Origin: Toxoplasma gondii ME49
Taxonomy: Eukaryota; Apicomplexa; Conoidasida; Eucoccidiorida; Sarcocystidae
Assembly (NCBI RefSeq): GCF_000006565.2
Contig: NC_031474.1
Span: forward strand, 310,001-374,000
Direction of reading: 5' to 3'
DNA: 64,000 nucleotides
Part shown: piece by piece, positions 46,701 to 58,325 of the stretch
How positions within the stretch are numbered: position 1 is the stretch's first letter
How the letters are laid out: each line of letters begins with the position of its first letter
Position numbers and translations under genes: made by a program
Notes under the pieces: model-generated
The model's input: only the letters and a program-made list of their open reading frames with translations
Databases searched by the model: none
What the model was told of the DNA's origin: nothing

Positions 46701-49700
46701 GGGAAAAAGGAGAAAGCAGCAGCCCTTGCTGGGCGCGACGTCGCAGAGAGCAGGCCGGCACTCAGAAGCGAACGAAGCCGAGATAAAAGTTCCAAGCCGA
46801 GATAAAAGTTCCAGCGGAGGGAGAGTGAAAGACCGAGGCAGAAAAAAGGCCGAGACGTCCTCCACGCAAACGGTCCCGAGCCACCGAGTCGACTTCCAGG
46901 TGTGAAGCTGTGAACGGTTGACAAAGGAGGTGCAGTTGGACGTTCAACGCGCGGCTCTCAGAAAGCAGCAAGAGAACAGCGAACGGGAGAAGACGACACA
47001 GGAGAGAGGCCAGACGAAGAAAAGACCGAGTTCAGGAGACAGAACGAGTTGGATAAGAAGGGGAGACACGAACTCGAGAAAGCACAGCAGGACCGACCTT
47101 CATGTTGGCGCTTCCGGATCTCCGTCAACGCAGACATGGCCTGGTCGACGAGGGTGGAGACGTCGTTGAGGAGCAAGTGAATCATGTGGATGAACTTCTG
47201 TTTCCAGACACGCATGCGCGACAAGAAAACGATTTTACGTTTTTCGTTTTTTCTCGTCGTTCTGTTTGAAGGTGATTCTCAGACGTTTCCTCCTGTTTCG
47301 AAACGGTTCTCTCCTCTCTTCGTTCTCCTTCTTCTGACTGGGGTTCCTCGTCTTCTGTTCTTTGTGGCACTCTTTCGTTCACACACGCTCCCCATTCGTT
47401 TGCTTCTGCTCCTCGCTCTGTCCACGCCTTGGTTCTTCTCTCCATCTTTCGCCTTTTGATTCGTCTGCTCACGCTTGTCGGCGCTCGGCGTGCCCGTAGA
47501 TGCAACATATCTACACAGAGTATCTATCTATGTATTTTATTGATACAGGTATGATGTCTTGCTGAGATTCCTCCAGTTTACCTCGGGGCTGGACGAGCCG
47601 AGGCGGTGCAGCGCCTCTTTGTAGTTGTCGACGACGAGCAGCTTCTGAAAGAGGTCTACGATAGGGATCCGGAAGGTGATGCGGTCGTAGTAGGAACCTG
47701 CAAGTCATTTCGCCGCGCCCGTCCAGTGGCGAAAAAGGAGACGAAAGCAGAGGAAGAAGCGTCGTGAGAGACATTGAGGAGAAAAGGAAGGGACAGAGAA
47801 GCAGAGTGGGGAGGAAATCGAGAGTCTGTGTCTGTTGCCGTGCGCCTGAGAGTGACGAAGGGTGGAAAACATGCGTCGGAGACGCCCGACACTCTCGTCG
47901 ACTCCCGGCGCGTTTTCGATTTCGGCTGTGTTGCTTTCAGCAGAGACGGCGTCCAGAAAAGAAAAGAAAACGCGCGCAGGCGTCCACATACGCATTTGTC
48001 TACTCGGCTCTTTCTTTCAGAGATCTCTCAGCCCTCAGGGCAAAGAGCGGCAAAAAAAAGGCAGCCGCTGCTGCCTCGACGACTTGATCACTTGACCGAC
48101 GACGGAGAGACTTGGGGTGCGAGACTTCGCTCTTGGGACTCAAAGACAGAGCTCCGAGTCTCAGTTTCCGTCGAAGCGAAACCGTGGGCGGGAGATGGAA
48201 ACTGAGTCCGTTGAACTTGCTCTTTCGCCTTTACCGCTGGAATGGGTCTCGACACCAGGAAACATGGACGAACCAGGAAACATGGACGAACCAGGAAACA
48301 TGGACGAACCAGGAAACATGGACGAACACAGATCATCTTCGAGGAGTGAGCAAACAAGACGGACAGACAGGTCCTTGTCAAGTCGCCTGGCGACGCGATA
48401 AATTCCTACCACGTTCAGAGGCAATAAATACTTCAGTGAGCGCCCGGACGAGGTGCTCCTGCACCACGGGGATGCTTTCCAGACGGTCTCGGACTCCCTC
48501 GGTGAGGAACATGAAGTAGAGCGTCTTGCACGCGCTGACGTAAAATGCGCAGAAACCGACATCAAACAGAAACGCAATGAAGACAGAGAAGGAAGTCAAG
48601 TGAGAAGAAGAAGACGGAGATAGAACGCAAAACACACAGAAAATAGAGGCACGGAGAGAGGAGAGAGGAGAGAGATAGAGAGAAATGGACACTGGTCAGT
48701 ACAAGGGAAAACGAGGACAAAGTGAAAAGGAACAGTCGTTGTTCGTGTTTTCCTTGCGCGCCCTTTTGGTTTTTACGCCTTTCTCCCCCCCCCCCCCCCG
48801 ACCCGTTCGTCCGTCGCAAGTGAACTGCGCGTGCAACGGAGAAGGCCTCGCCTCTCTCGCTCTCTTTCTTCCCCTCTCCTCTGCCTTCTTCTTCGCGTCT
48901 CTCTACCTCTCTCTCTCTTGTTTCCGCCGTCTTCAGCGTTCGTCGTCTCTTCCCCCATCTTGTTCGCTTCCTCTCACCCGTCGCAGCGCAGATGGACGTT
49001 CCGGAAGAAGTCGGAGGCAGTCATGACAGCGATGCAGGCCGAGGCGACGAGCTCGGCGTCCATCGCGGCAATTGGCGGCTGCTCAAAGCCTTGCGAGCTT
49101 CGAACAGATAGGTAGACAGACTGCAGTTCGAGCATCCGTCGGATGCTGGAGAAAAGGTCCTCGACCAAGGCGCTCGGCAGAGCTGAAGAGATGAAGCAGA
49201 CGCTGACGCGCGCGAAATCGCCGCCCGTCGGCAAAGGAGACGGAAGTCCCCAGTCGAGTAGCGCGGCGACCGACAGACCCCTTTCCCAGATTCATTCTTT
49301 CGCTGTATCCTTCTCTCTTTTTTACTGCATTGCTCTCCGTCGCACTCTCTGAACTCACTCTCGTGAGGGGAAATTCGACGAATGGAAAAGTCCTCAGCCG
49401 GCGGGGGCACCCGAAAAGGACGACATGCACAGAGTACACACGGAGGCTGGACGGCAGAGAGAGGAGCGAATACGAGACAGACACGAAGCGAGAGAAGAGG
49501 AAACAGATGGAGGAAGACAAGAACAAACAGAGAAAACACGAGTGAAGAACATAGAGAGAAGCACAGAGTGAGAATTTACCTGCAAACTGAGGGGGAGTGG
49601 TGACGTCTTGGGAAGCGTTGGCAGCGTGGTTGGGAGACTGGCTGCCGCTGGCGTTCGCTCGAGCTGCGCGCTGTCGCTCGACCTGCAGAGGCGGCGGACA

Positions 49701-52700
49701 AGACTGCGAAGAGAGAAAGGAGACACCGAAACGTTCGGGAGAGAAATCTCAAGCTGGAGAAAGGCGAAAAGTCGAGTTCAGTGGACACAGAGGAAATCTC
49801 TGCCTTGCTACGCTGATTCACCCTCATGCTCTTTCGTCGGCTTCCGACGCTCAGCTCTCTGCGGCTCGCCTCCTCCTCAAAGAGCCTTGCGCGGATTGAG
49901 AAAACAGAAGAGACTGCATAGGCGCAGAGGCATCTGTTTAGGAAAAACTCAAGGAACTTCGGAGGATACCAGAAGCTCAGAAAACGAGTCCCAGCGCTGC
50001 AGAGTTCGTCTCTCTCTTCTCCGTTTGCGGACCTGCATGACGAGTGTCGCGAGACGGGGGGGCTTGACTGACAGGGTCTCTTCGTCGAGCCTGCACGAGC
50101 CGTCAAGGTTGAAACAGTAGACTGCGCGCAGCAGCCAAGAGAGACCGAGATGCACCAAGTGCCAGTAGAGCGAGCAGAACTTCGGGTGGAGAATGACCTG
50201 CAGAGAAGCCAAAGCCGAACAGTGTTTCCGCCGCTGGGTACTCGTCAAACCTCGCGCCTCCAACAATTCGAGACACACCCGCGACGAAGCTCGACTGGCA
50301 TGACAACGTGGAAGACTGGCGCACTGCCTCTAAACTTCAACGCGAGGTCACCGCAGACCTTTCTTCACGGCGACAGAACGGCTGTTTGCATGGCAAAGGT
50401 GTCAGTCGGCCAGAGCTGAACGGAAGAAAGAGGCCAGAGCGACAGCGCGGGGAAGGCGCAGGCTTCTTGGGAAGGCAGCCTCATCCCCTTCAGACGCCAC
50501 TCTGCATGGGCAATGCCCTGAGACCACGCACACCTTCCCCCTCTCACGTCTCTCCAGCTGTCTGCGTTGTCGAAAGGACGCGTCGGCGTTGGACGCGTTG
50601 CAATTCGAAAGTCGTTCGACACAGCTCGCCCTCCAGAGCGCCGCTTTTGTTTCCGAATGCATGCACGGTGTTTCCTGATACTTCCGTCCTTCACTCGGAC
50701 AGGCGTCGTGAGCGACCTACCGTGCGCCAAGACAAGATTTCGGCGACGAGAAAGCGGTACTCCGGAGACGTTGGAGAAGCACCTTGATCGTGGACGCTCT
50801 GGAACTTCTGAAGAATTCTCGTGAACTCCGCCATGCACGGACTGCAAGGAAACGCGGTTTCGAACACGGCAAAGAAAGCGGGGAAAAGGCATCCACGAAG
50901 GTTCCTTCTCGGCCGAGTTGGTGGGCAGAGAGGTGGACGGTTGCTCCCTCGAGATTGGCATGCGGCTGCTACAACGGATCTGCCAGCCGGAGAGAGCGCG
51001 GAGGAACTTGGAGCCGTTTTCTGGTGTGCCCCCCATAAAACATCGGATTTCTCGCGTTTCAGTGACTATTCAGCGTCTTGTTTTTACTTTCCCGCGTCCT
51101 CTCTCGAATCCTTTTCTCTCTCACACATGCACCCCGTGTGTGTGCGTGTATGCGTCTCTGTCTATATATGTGGACAACGCGCACGCATGCATATTATCGC
51201 AGACCCATGCCTGCGTCTGTCGAGAGCTCTGTACAGGTTCCTGTGTCTCTTCGCGAAAGTTCGGTCTCCTCTGTATTTGCGCAGATGTCAATTCGCGTTT
51301 TTCCTTCTTTGCGCCTTTCCTCCCTTCTTCTGTCGCTGTGTCCACAGGTCGCCAGAGGAGACGCGCAACTTCGCGCTCGCGGCCTCACTTGAAGAGCACA
51401 CGGACGGCCTTGAGAGCAAGCCAGAAAACCTCTGACGGAAACTTCGTTTCTGCCTTCAAAACGCCCTTTGCGTTGCAGAACTTCTCCGCCGCAGAGACGG
51501 AAGCCTCGTTCCCCAGCTTCGCGTCTTTCGCGAGATCTCCCAGGACCTCTCTCGCCACGGCGTCACCACGCAAGCAGAAAAAGTAACAAAGATCCGACCT
51601 GAACCGCAGGAAAGCCAGCGAGGAAACAGTCCGAGAGAGCCCCCAGATGCACACAAGCATCTGCACGCATCCGAACACACTCGCAATTACAGACGCGTGG
51701 ATGTGCATAACAAAGATGACTGCGAACGCGTCTTCAAGAACAGCGCGGTGGACGCACATTACGCATCTTGTCAACAAAGGGCTCCGCGCCACATTCACAT
51801 TCACAGACTTTTGAGTCTGTGAGAAAACGCGTATGAAGACGTCACGAGACATGTCAAATGCAGGCTCGCATCGACGCATGCACCGTCTTTCAAGCGGTTC
51901 TCGCTTGTAAGAAGAAGATCAAATGGTTAACAGCGATCAGCTTTTGCGTCTGGCATTAACATACGGAACTGAAAAACGCAGGCATGTCGAGAAGGGAAGA
52001 AAGTCGACGAAGATGCATCTGGCGCTAGAGAAACTTCAGGACCGCGCCTTGAGCACGCAGGAGGAAACGAAGGCGACGCGAAGAAAGCAAGAAATCGCGA
52101 GGAAACACAAGACCCCCGGTGTCTGTCTCTGTAGTGAAAAACAAGCTGGTGTGCATGCACGGCAGTGACATGGAGAGGGAGGAAGCAACACGCCACGGAG
52201 AAACAAAGAGAAGAAGCAGAGACGAGGAAGAGGCCGCAGAAGCAAGGAGTTTCTGAACAACGGGTCCTGGATATGCGCCTACCCTAATATAGACAAATTT
52301 GTATCTTTACGTCTGTGTAGATATCCGTTCAGATCTCCCTTTATGTGATTTCGCGTATATCAATGTATACATGTACAGGTTAGGTGGCAGGTGTAGGCAT
52401 GGGGGGTCGTCACGGAGTTAGCCGATACTTTTTAAACTTAAACGATGACTCTTAGAAATGGAGAGTTGCTGCCGGCCTGTCTCCTTCTCTGTTCTTAGAA
52501 AAACCTCATGAGAGTCTCACAGTTTATCCATCTTGATGGGTTCCGCTAGACCGAGGAGCGACCAGAAGGCGTTGAGCGTGAAGCCGTAACTCGTTTGTCC
52601 CTGAACCTCTGAAAGCCGGAAGAGATTGCCGAGAAACCGCAGACGACTCTATCATCTCTCTCCACCCTCATAGCGTCTCTACACCTTCCCTCAAGTGTTC

Positions 52701-55700
52701 GCTTTTTGGAAGGTCCACCTCCGAAAGAAACAGATTCGTGACAAAGACTTCCCGGACCCTATACACAGCTATAGTGCCGTACGTGCACACACACAAAAAA
52801 AAGACCAATACAGTGATACAGATACATGGAGATATATACAGATGGACTGGCGTAGAGGCGTACTGAAAATGAATGCCCGACAGAATGTTCAGCACGACAA
52901 ACATCGTCCCAGAGAGACGCAGCAGTTCACGCTTCCTACCACCTATAGACGCAGGCTTCTAAAAAATACATAGAGAACAGGAAAGCGCGAGTGGGATACC
53001 TCCCTCTGCACCGCCCGCTCGGCGTTCAACTCACCATAACAATCAATGAATACACCACAGAAAGTACGCATTTACATGTTTCCAGATGCGTTTCATCGAT
53101 ATCGCCGCATGCATGCGTTTGCATGAGTGTGGCGTCCTCACCCCTTCAGAACAGGAGATGCCTAGGATAGGAACAGGAGATGTCTAGGATAGGAACAGGA
53201 GAATCAGCTTTATTCAAACCTTCAGCGCCAAGTGTCCACGCAAATTCATGTATCCAAGCACCGATGCACGCTGTCGACAGATGCTTCAAAGTCAAATTAT
53301 CCAAGCACGCATCTGTCGGCATGCACACATGCAAATACTCAAATACGCATTCGTGGTTGTCGGCGCATGCTTGAGTCGAAATCGAGGTCGGTAAGAGCAG
53401 GTGCCGGGTGTTTCGTCTTACTGAGGAGCATGGAGTGCATAGGGTCGAGAGATTCCGCTGCTTGCTGCTGCGTCATTCGCAGCATGTGACTCATCTTGGC
53501 GCGAAGTTCGTTCGAGCCCAAAATCTGGCCGTACCATTGCACGACTCTGTGACGACAGTCGGAGCCTCCTCGACACAAATTCTTGACGATCTGGCCAAAA
53601 AGAAAAGACACAACACCCTGCTCGGTCCGAGAGAAAGAGAGAAAGAGAGGAAGACAGGCAGCCAGGCAGGCGCGCGAAGGAAAAAGCGAAGGACATTAGA
53701 AGGGATGAAGAAGGAACGAAAAGAAGAAGACTAGGAGACCGACGAAGGAACGAAGGCGCTGTGATACAAAACTTGAGCGCCGAGGTGGCCTGCGGGAGGC
53801 GAAGAGACGAAGAGACAAGAGGGTCGAGAGGTCAACGTAGGAAACGAGAGAAGCGATCTGTGTCTGTCTGTTTTTTTGAGAACTCTGCCGTTTGTCTGCA
53901 GCTGAAGCCTGGAGCACGCAGTGTGTCTTCCTTCCTCCCCCTCCAGGAATCTCAAGTGCAGACGAAATAGTCGCGAATGGAAAGGCGAGGGAGACAACGG
54001 AAGTGCAAGCTGAAGATCTTGGATTATCAAAGCCAAGCCCCTTTTTCACAGGAAATTCCAGAATCGTGCGAGAGATGAGCTCCGGATGAAAGTAGTGTCA
54101 AAAGAGCGGACACAAAAGAGACAAAGAGAACAAGGCGAGAGACGAAGCAGACAGACAAGTGGAGACCCCTCCTGTACCTGGAGAAAAACCTCCTGATGAT
54201 TCTGTTCATCGTGGCGGAGCGTCTGGACTGTCGCTTGCAAGTACTGAGTTGTCAGCGCCTGATTTCCCGCGAAATATTTCATCGACAAACTCTCTTGGCG
54301 CCCCTAGACACACAAGTGCATGCACGCTCGCACTTCGCGTCAAATCCCACTCGAAAGCAACTTTCCGCATCAGATCAAACGAAGACATCACCCCATATCT
54401 CTCTCTCTCGATATATATATATATATATATATATGCGCACAGACAGAGGTATACATATATATATATATATATCTGCATACAATCTAGCTACACAAATATG
54501 CGTGTATATGAGTGTATGTACTTGTTTAGTTATAAATGTACATGTACGCATATAATCATCGTCGGTACTGGCGCATGATTCCCTACTTCAGTGTCGGCGG
54601 AATCTTGGTGGTCTCATAATTCATCAGTTGCAATATTCCTTCCTTCGAAAGTCCCTCGCTACACCTCTTTCCCCTGATTTCTTGTTCCGACATCATCTGT
54701 CCTGTCGTCGCTCGGCGATGTTTCAATGCCTTGCTGTCTCTATCGACATGCACGTTCCTCCCACAAAAGGGAGAGACCTTCTGGTGTAGTGACCCCAAGA
54801 ATGCCACGAACATACTCATACACGCATGGGCTCATCAATATATATATACATATATATATATATATACTTATATATGACCGACAAGCACATTCGTCGAGAG
54901 CAACTGTCCTCCTGGTTTTCATTTCGAGAGTTTTGAAAGACTGGCCTTTCCTGCCCAAACGTTTTCTCTCTTGTGTCCTGTATGGGGTTCCTACGTTTTT
55001 CAGAGTTGGTCCGTCAAGAAGCGTCTGCGCAAGGAGGCGTCCAAGCAGGGAATTCTCTTGGTAAAAGAGACCTGGTTTCGTCACGGGGAATCGGCGCGGA
55101 AACTCAGGCAGCAAAATGGCGGGGTCAGCCATCAACCGCGCTGCAAAAAGTCCCAAAACGCAGAGTCGGGCAAAGGATTCACACGGCACCGGAGGCGTCG
55201 GAGAATGGAGGAACAAGACGCAGATCCAGAAGGTAGACACGAGGGTGCAGAGAGGAGAGACGCCGGAGAACGGGAACGAGAAAAGCGTTGAAGAGACGAC
55301 GAGAGAAAAAGAGAAACCGATGCGCAGGGGAGCACAGAACGCGACACACAGTCCGAGGCCAAGAAGCGCTAGAAGGTCGCGAATCCAGAATCGAGTCCAC
55401 AGAGGCAAGGGCACAAAACAGGAAATCTCGGGGCACTTAAAAAAAATGTATTTGCATACATGGTTTTTACATTGGAAACAAGTGGTGAGTTGGAATCTCT
55501 GTTCTCGAGTTCTATCTGCTGGCGACTTGTTCTTCTGTGTCGTCTGCGGGGCCGGGGTTTCACTTCTATAGCGACGGTTTGCCATGACTCTTCTTCCGTC
55601 CTCATCTGCGTCCTGCGCTCTTCCTTCGCTTCTTGCGCGTCTTCCGTTTCCTTGGGTTTCTTCGTGGCTTTCCTTTCCCTTTCGGCACAACGTTATAGCT

Positions 55701-56472
55701 GCGTCGGTCTCCTTTGACTGTTCGCTTTTGCCTCCCCCTTGGCAGATCCTTCTTTTCCTCTTCGGCCATCCTTTTCTCGCGAACTCACCGACAGCCTTCT
55801 GACTCGAGAGGAATTTGAGCGCGTTGAGGGGAGCGGACTTATATTCGGTCATCTGCAGAGAGAGCGAACAAACCTCACAAACGATCTCGGCGTCGGCTCC
55901 TCTCTCTGGAATACAAGAGGGAAGGTAAAACGTTGACGGGACAAAGGGGCTGACAGATAAGACACACGAGAAGCACCAAAAGGCATCTGACGGCAGCGGA
56001 GGCAAACAGACAACCGGAAAAGGAGACGTTCCTTGCAGAGGCGAATGGATATTACAGGGTGAGCAGATGCAGCTGCCAAGAGGCGAGAAGGACGGCGAGC
56101 AAGAAGAAGAGGAATGCCCATCCCTGCTGTGTGGCCTACGCTGTGGAGATTCAGCCTCTCAGACAGAGACTTAATGGTTGGCGTAAACCAGCGACCCAGG
56201 AAGTCTTCGCCTGTCTCCGTTCCCTGCTGCACCAGAGTGTCGACCATGCGCGCAAAGAAAGAGAGAGGACAGCCCATCTCGACGAACTGCGTCAGCTGCT
56301 CTCCAAGCTGAAAGCAAAAGCAGAGGAAACGCTCACATCCCGACTCACCTGAGTTGCCTCCACGCAGCAGCGAAGCAACACACGAAAGCAAAACAACGTT
56401 CGAGGCAAATTCAGCAGCACATATGAAAAGAGACACAAAACCTTCACCAGTTATCCCAAGCACAAAGGCAAC

Positions 56473-56517
<45 letters not shown>

Positions 56518-58325
56518 AGACAGATAGACAGATAGACAGATAGATATGGTTACTCTTGTATATATATATATATATATATCTGTGGACCTGATCCCTAGAC
56601 TATCCGTAGGTGTACACAACATGCAGCTAGCACGGTGATAAATGTGGAGGTCTTGCAGGCGCATCCTGCCCCGTGAAGGTGGAAAGGAGACGAGGAGAAA
56701 GCAACGGTTTTCTGTGAGGTCGGAGACGTGAAACCAGAAACCGAAGAAAAAAAGCAAGAGAAAAAAAAGTGATGCAATCTTGAGGACGAAAGATTACCAT
56801 CGCGTAGGGCGGGGGGTCTCCAAGTTCGAACAGTTCCGGACACGAAAGAAGCAGAACGGAGTAATCCACCAGCTGGCGTTGCAGCTCTTGCACCACACCT
56901 GGACGGAGAGCCGCCGGCAGGCCTCTGAAGAGATCGAGAAGAGAGAAAAGGCTGAAAGCCACGAAAAATTATCGACGAAGAGCGACAGATGCGCTGAGAG
57001 GCGACGCACGGAGGAAGAAGAGGGGAAGAAGAGACAAATTAGAAGCGCGCAGCAATGGGTTGAGGAAGTCAGCCGAACCAGAACAAGAGACAAAAGAGTG
57101 AAAAATGTGCTCCGTGAAGGCGAAAATGGAGAGTCGCCAGGAGATTTGAAACAGTAGAACGGAAGTCGTGAGAGCCAGGCCAAACGCCTGGAGGCGTCTG
57201 CGGGGGTCCAAGCAGCGATGAGAGAAATGCCAAGGCGACACAAAAACGCAGCCACCGGGTTCGAAGGAGAGATCAATCGACAGCCAATAAAGGTATTGGG
57301 GAAACTGCAGAAGCAGAGGGAAGCTTCGCGCCTGACCACAGCGTTGTGACGACAAGGCGAGGGATAACATTCAAGACCGAGAAAAGATTCTTACTTGCTG
57401 TACACCTCGTCATTAGCTCTGTGGAAGCAGTCCGCCAGGAATCTGAAGACATTCGGAGTGCCTTCTTTGGCAGCGTCCTGGATGCGCTTGATGAGAATTG
57501 TCTCCAAATCGGCTCGTGCCAGCCTGCGTGCCACACACTCAGATTCGCTCCTCGTTCCTCTGGAATTGTCTTGTCGAGGAGAAAACATCTCGTGAAAAGC
57601 ACGCGAGAGCGACACGAACATGCGCATGGGTCAAGGCAAGCAACTGACAAAGAAGCCGTGGCTTCGTCCTTAGGAAACAACGTCACTTTTTCTCGGCTTC
57701 ACGCGATGTGGTCTCGCCATATGGTCTGGTCTTAAGAGCACTATGCAAAGGCGAAAGCTCACGTGCAGCAAAGAGAAAGACAAACGGATACATAAACATG
57801 CAGGACAGAGCACTGGGTGTAGAAGCCGTAGTAGGACTCGCATTCGGGTGTGGCGTGTGTATGGCGCCTGAAGTCGAAACCAAGGTCTGACCTGCCTGTA
57901 CATACGCACGCATATGCTGTGAACGTCAGAGATGTCGGTGGTAGTTGTGATCTTAAGCTCTCTCTGATTCGGCTATTTCCTTCCGGGGACAAGAATGAGT
58001 TCCAGAGAGGCCTCTATGTCTCCCGCTTTTCCGGAACTTGGAATCCACGGGGCAGTGCCATCAGAGCTCGAAGAATAAGGTAAGTACCGAGAGGCTCGGC
58101 GCAACCTCATTTGTCGCAGAAAACGTCTTACTTTAAGGGCTTGCCTTCCCTCGTTAGTTCCTCCGCGTAACGTTTGAGATAGTAGAGCTGACAGTGTGGA
58201 GTCGAAGCGGTGGTTGCATCGACAGTGAGTCGAAGAACGAGTTGCAGAAAATGGTCTTCCTTTGCGGGACCGATTGTCGCGGCTGCTCCACAAGCTGCCG
58301 CGCTGCTCTGCGGCGAATCTTGCAT
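42464..58325 (-). CDS. UFD2: UFD2/UBE4-type U-box ubiquitin ligase (E4), 25 exons
   Basis: E4 ubiquitin-chain elongation ligase. Exons (minus): 58132-58325, 57395-57523, 56798-56924, 56140-56307, 55789-55852, 54995-55140, 54178-54303, 53422-53590, 52521-52608, 51389-51598, 50721-50841, 50033-50197, 49580-49682, 48978-49182, 48410-48534, 47582-47697, 47098-47197, 46490-46633, 45751-45882, 45305-45405, 44983-45058, 44568-44656, 43932-44054, 43174-43304, 42464-42560; 3,249 nt, 1,082 residues, all phases agree. The Ufd2 core is followed in order: [88 protein letters not shown]. The U-box (about 1004-1075) has [37 protein letters not shown] and [18 protein letters not shown], with no cysteines as expected. 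One exon (46490-46633) is a 48-residue Ala/Ser/acidic insert. The ATG at 58325 is plausible; a further 5' exon is possible. The 53422 end could instead be 53347, also in frame. Confidence 0.94.
43758..43882. repeat. (TA)n microsatellite block in the last-but-one UFD2 intron
   Basis: Three TA tracts joined by CATATA/TTATAT sequence fill about 125 bp of the intron that separates exon 43932-44054 from the U-box exon 43174-43304. The tract begins only about 50 bp from the donor site. Confidence 0.88.
44829..44891. repeat. (TA)n microsatellite in a UFD2 intron
   Basis: TA tracts separated by GTAGAAATATATGTAG lie in the intron between exons 44983-45058 and 44568-44656. Confidence 0.85.
45632..45656. 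repeat. (TA)n microsatellite in a UFD2 intron
   Basis: A short TA tract lies in the intron between exons 45751-45882 and 45305-45405. A similar one at 45996-46018 lies in the next intron upstream. Confidence 0.8.
48254..48325. repeat. 18-bp tandem repeat, 4 copies, in a UFD2 intron
   Basis: The unit ACCAGGAAACATGGACGA repeats four times perfectly at 48254-48325, within the intron between exons 48410-48534 and 47582-47697, about 85 bp from the donor. Its length is a multiple of three and one frame is open across it, but it lies outside the conserved gene model. Confidence 0.88.
54408..54478. repeat. (TA)n microsatellites in a UFD2 intron
   Basis: Two TA tracts lie in the intron between exons 54995-55140 and 54178-54303. 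A third, at about 54838-54872, is in the same intron. Confidence 0.85.
56474..56582. repeat. TA and GATA microsatellites in a UFD2 intron
   Basis: A TA tract (56476-56510), a short run of CAGATAGA repeats (about 56518-56545) and a second TA tract (56558-56580) lie in the intron between exons 56798-56924 and 56140-56307. Confidence 0.85.

Noticed and set aside
54303..54430. Alternative UFD2 coding frame through 54303-54430
   Set aside because: It conflicts with the frame that continues into the conserved [10 protein letters not shown] segment; the exon at 54995-55140 joins in phase to 54303 instead.
57973..58131. Possible UFD2 exon ending [10 protein letters not shown]
   Set aside because: It lacks a usable donor, and the exon ending at 58132 joins in phase directly to 57523, giving the expected family sequence.
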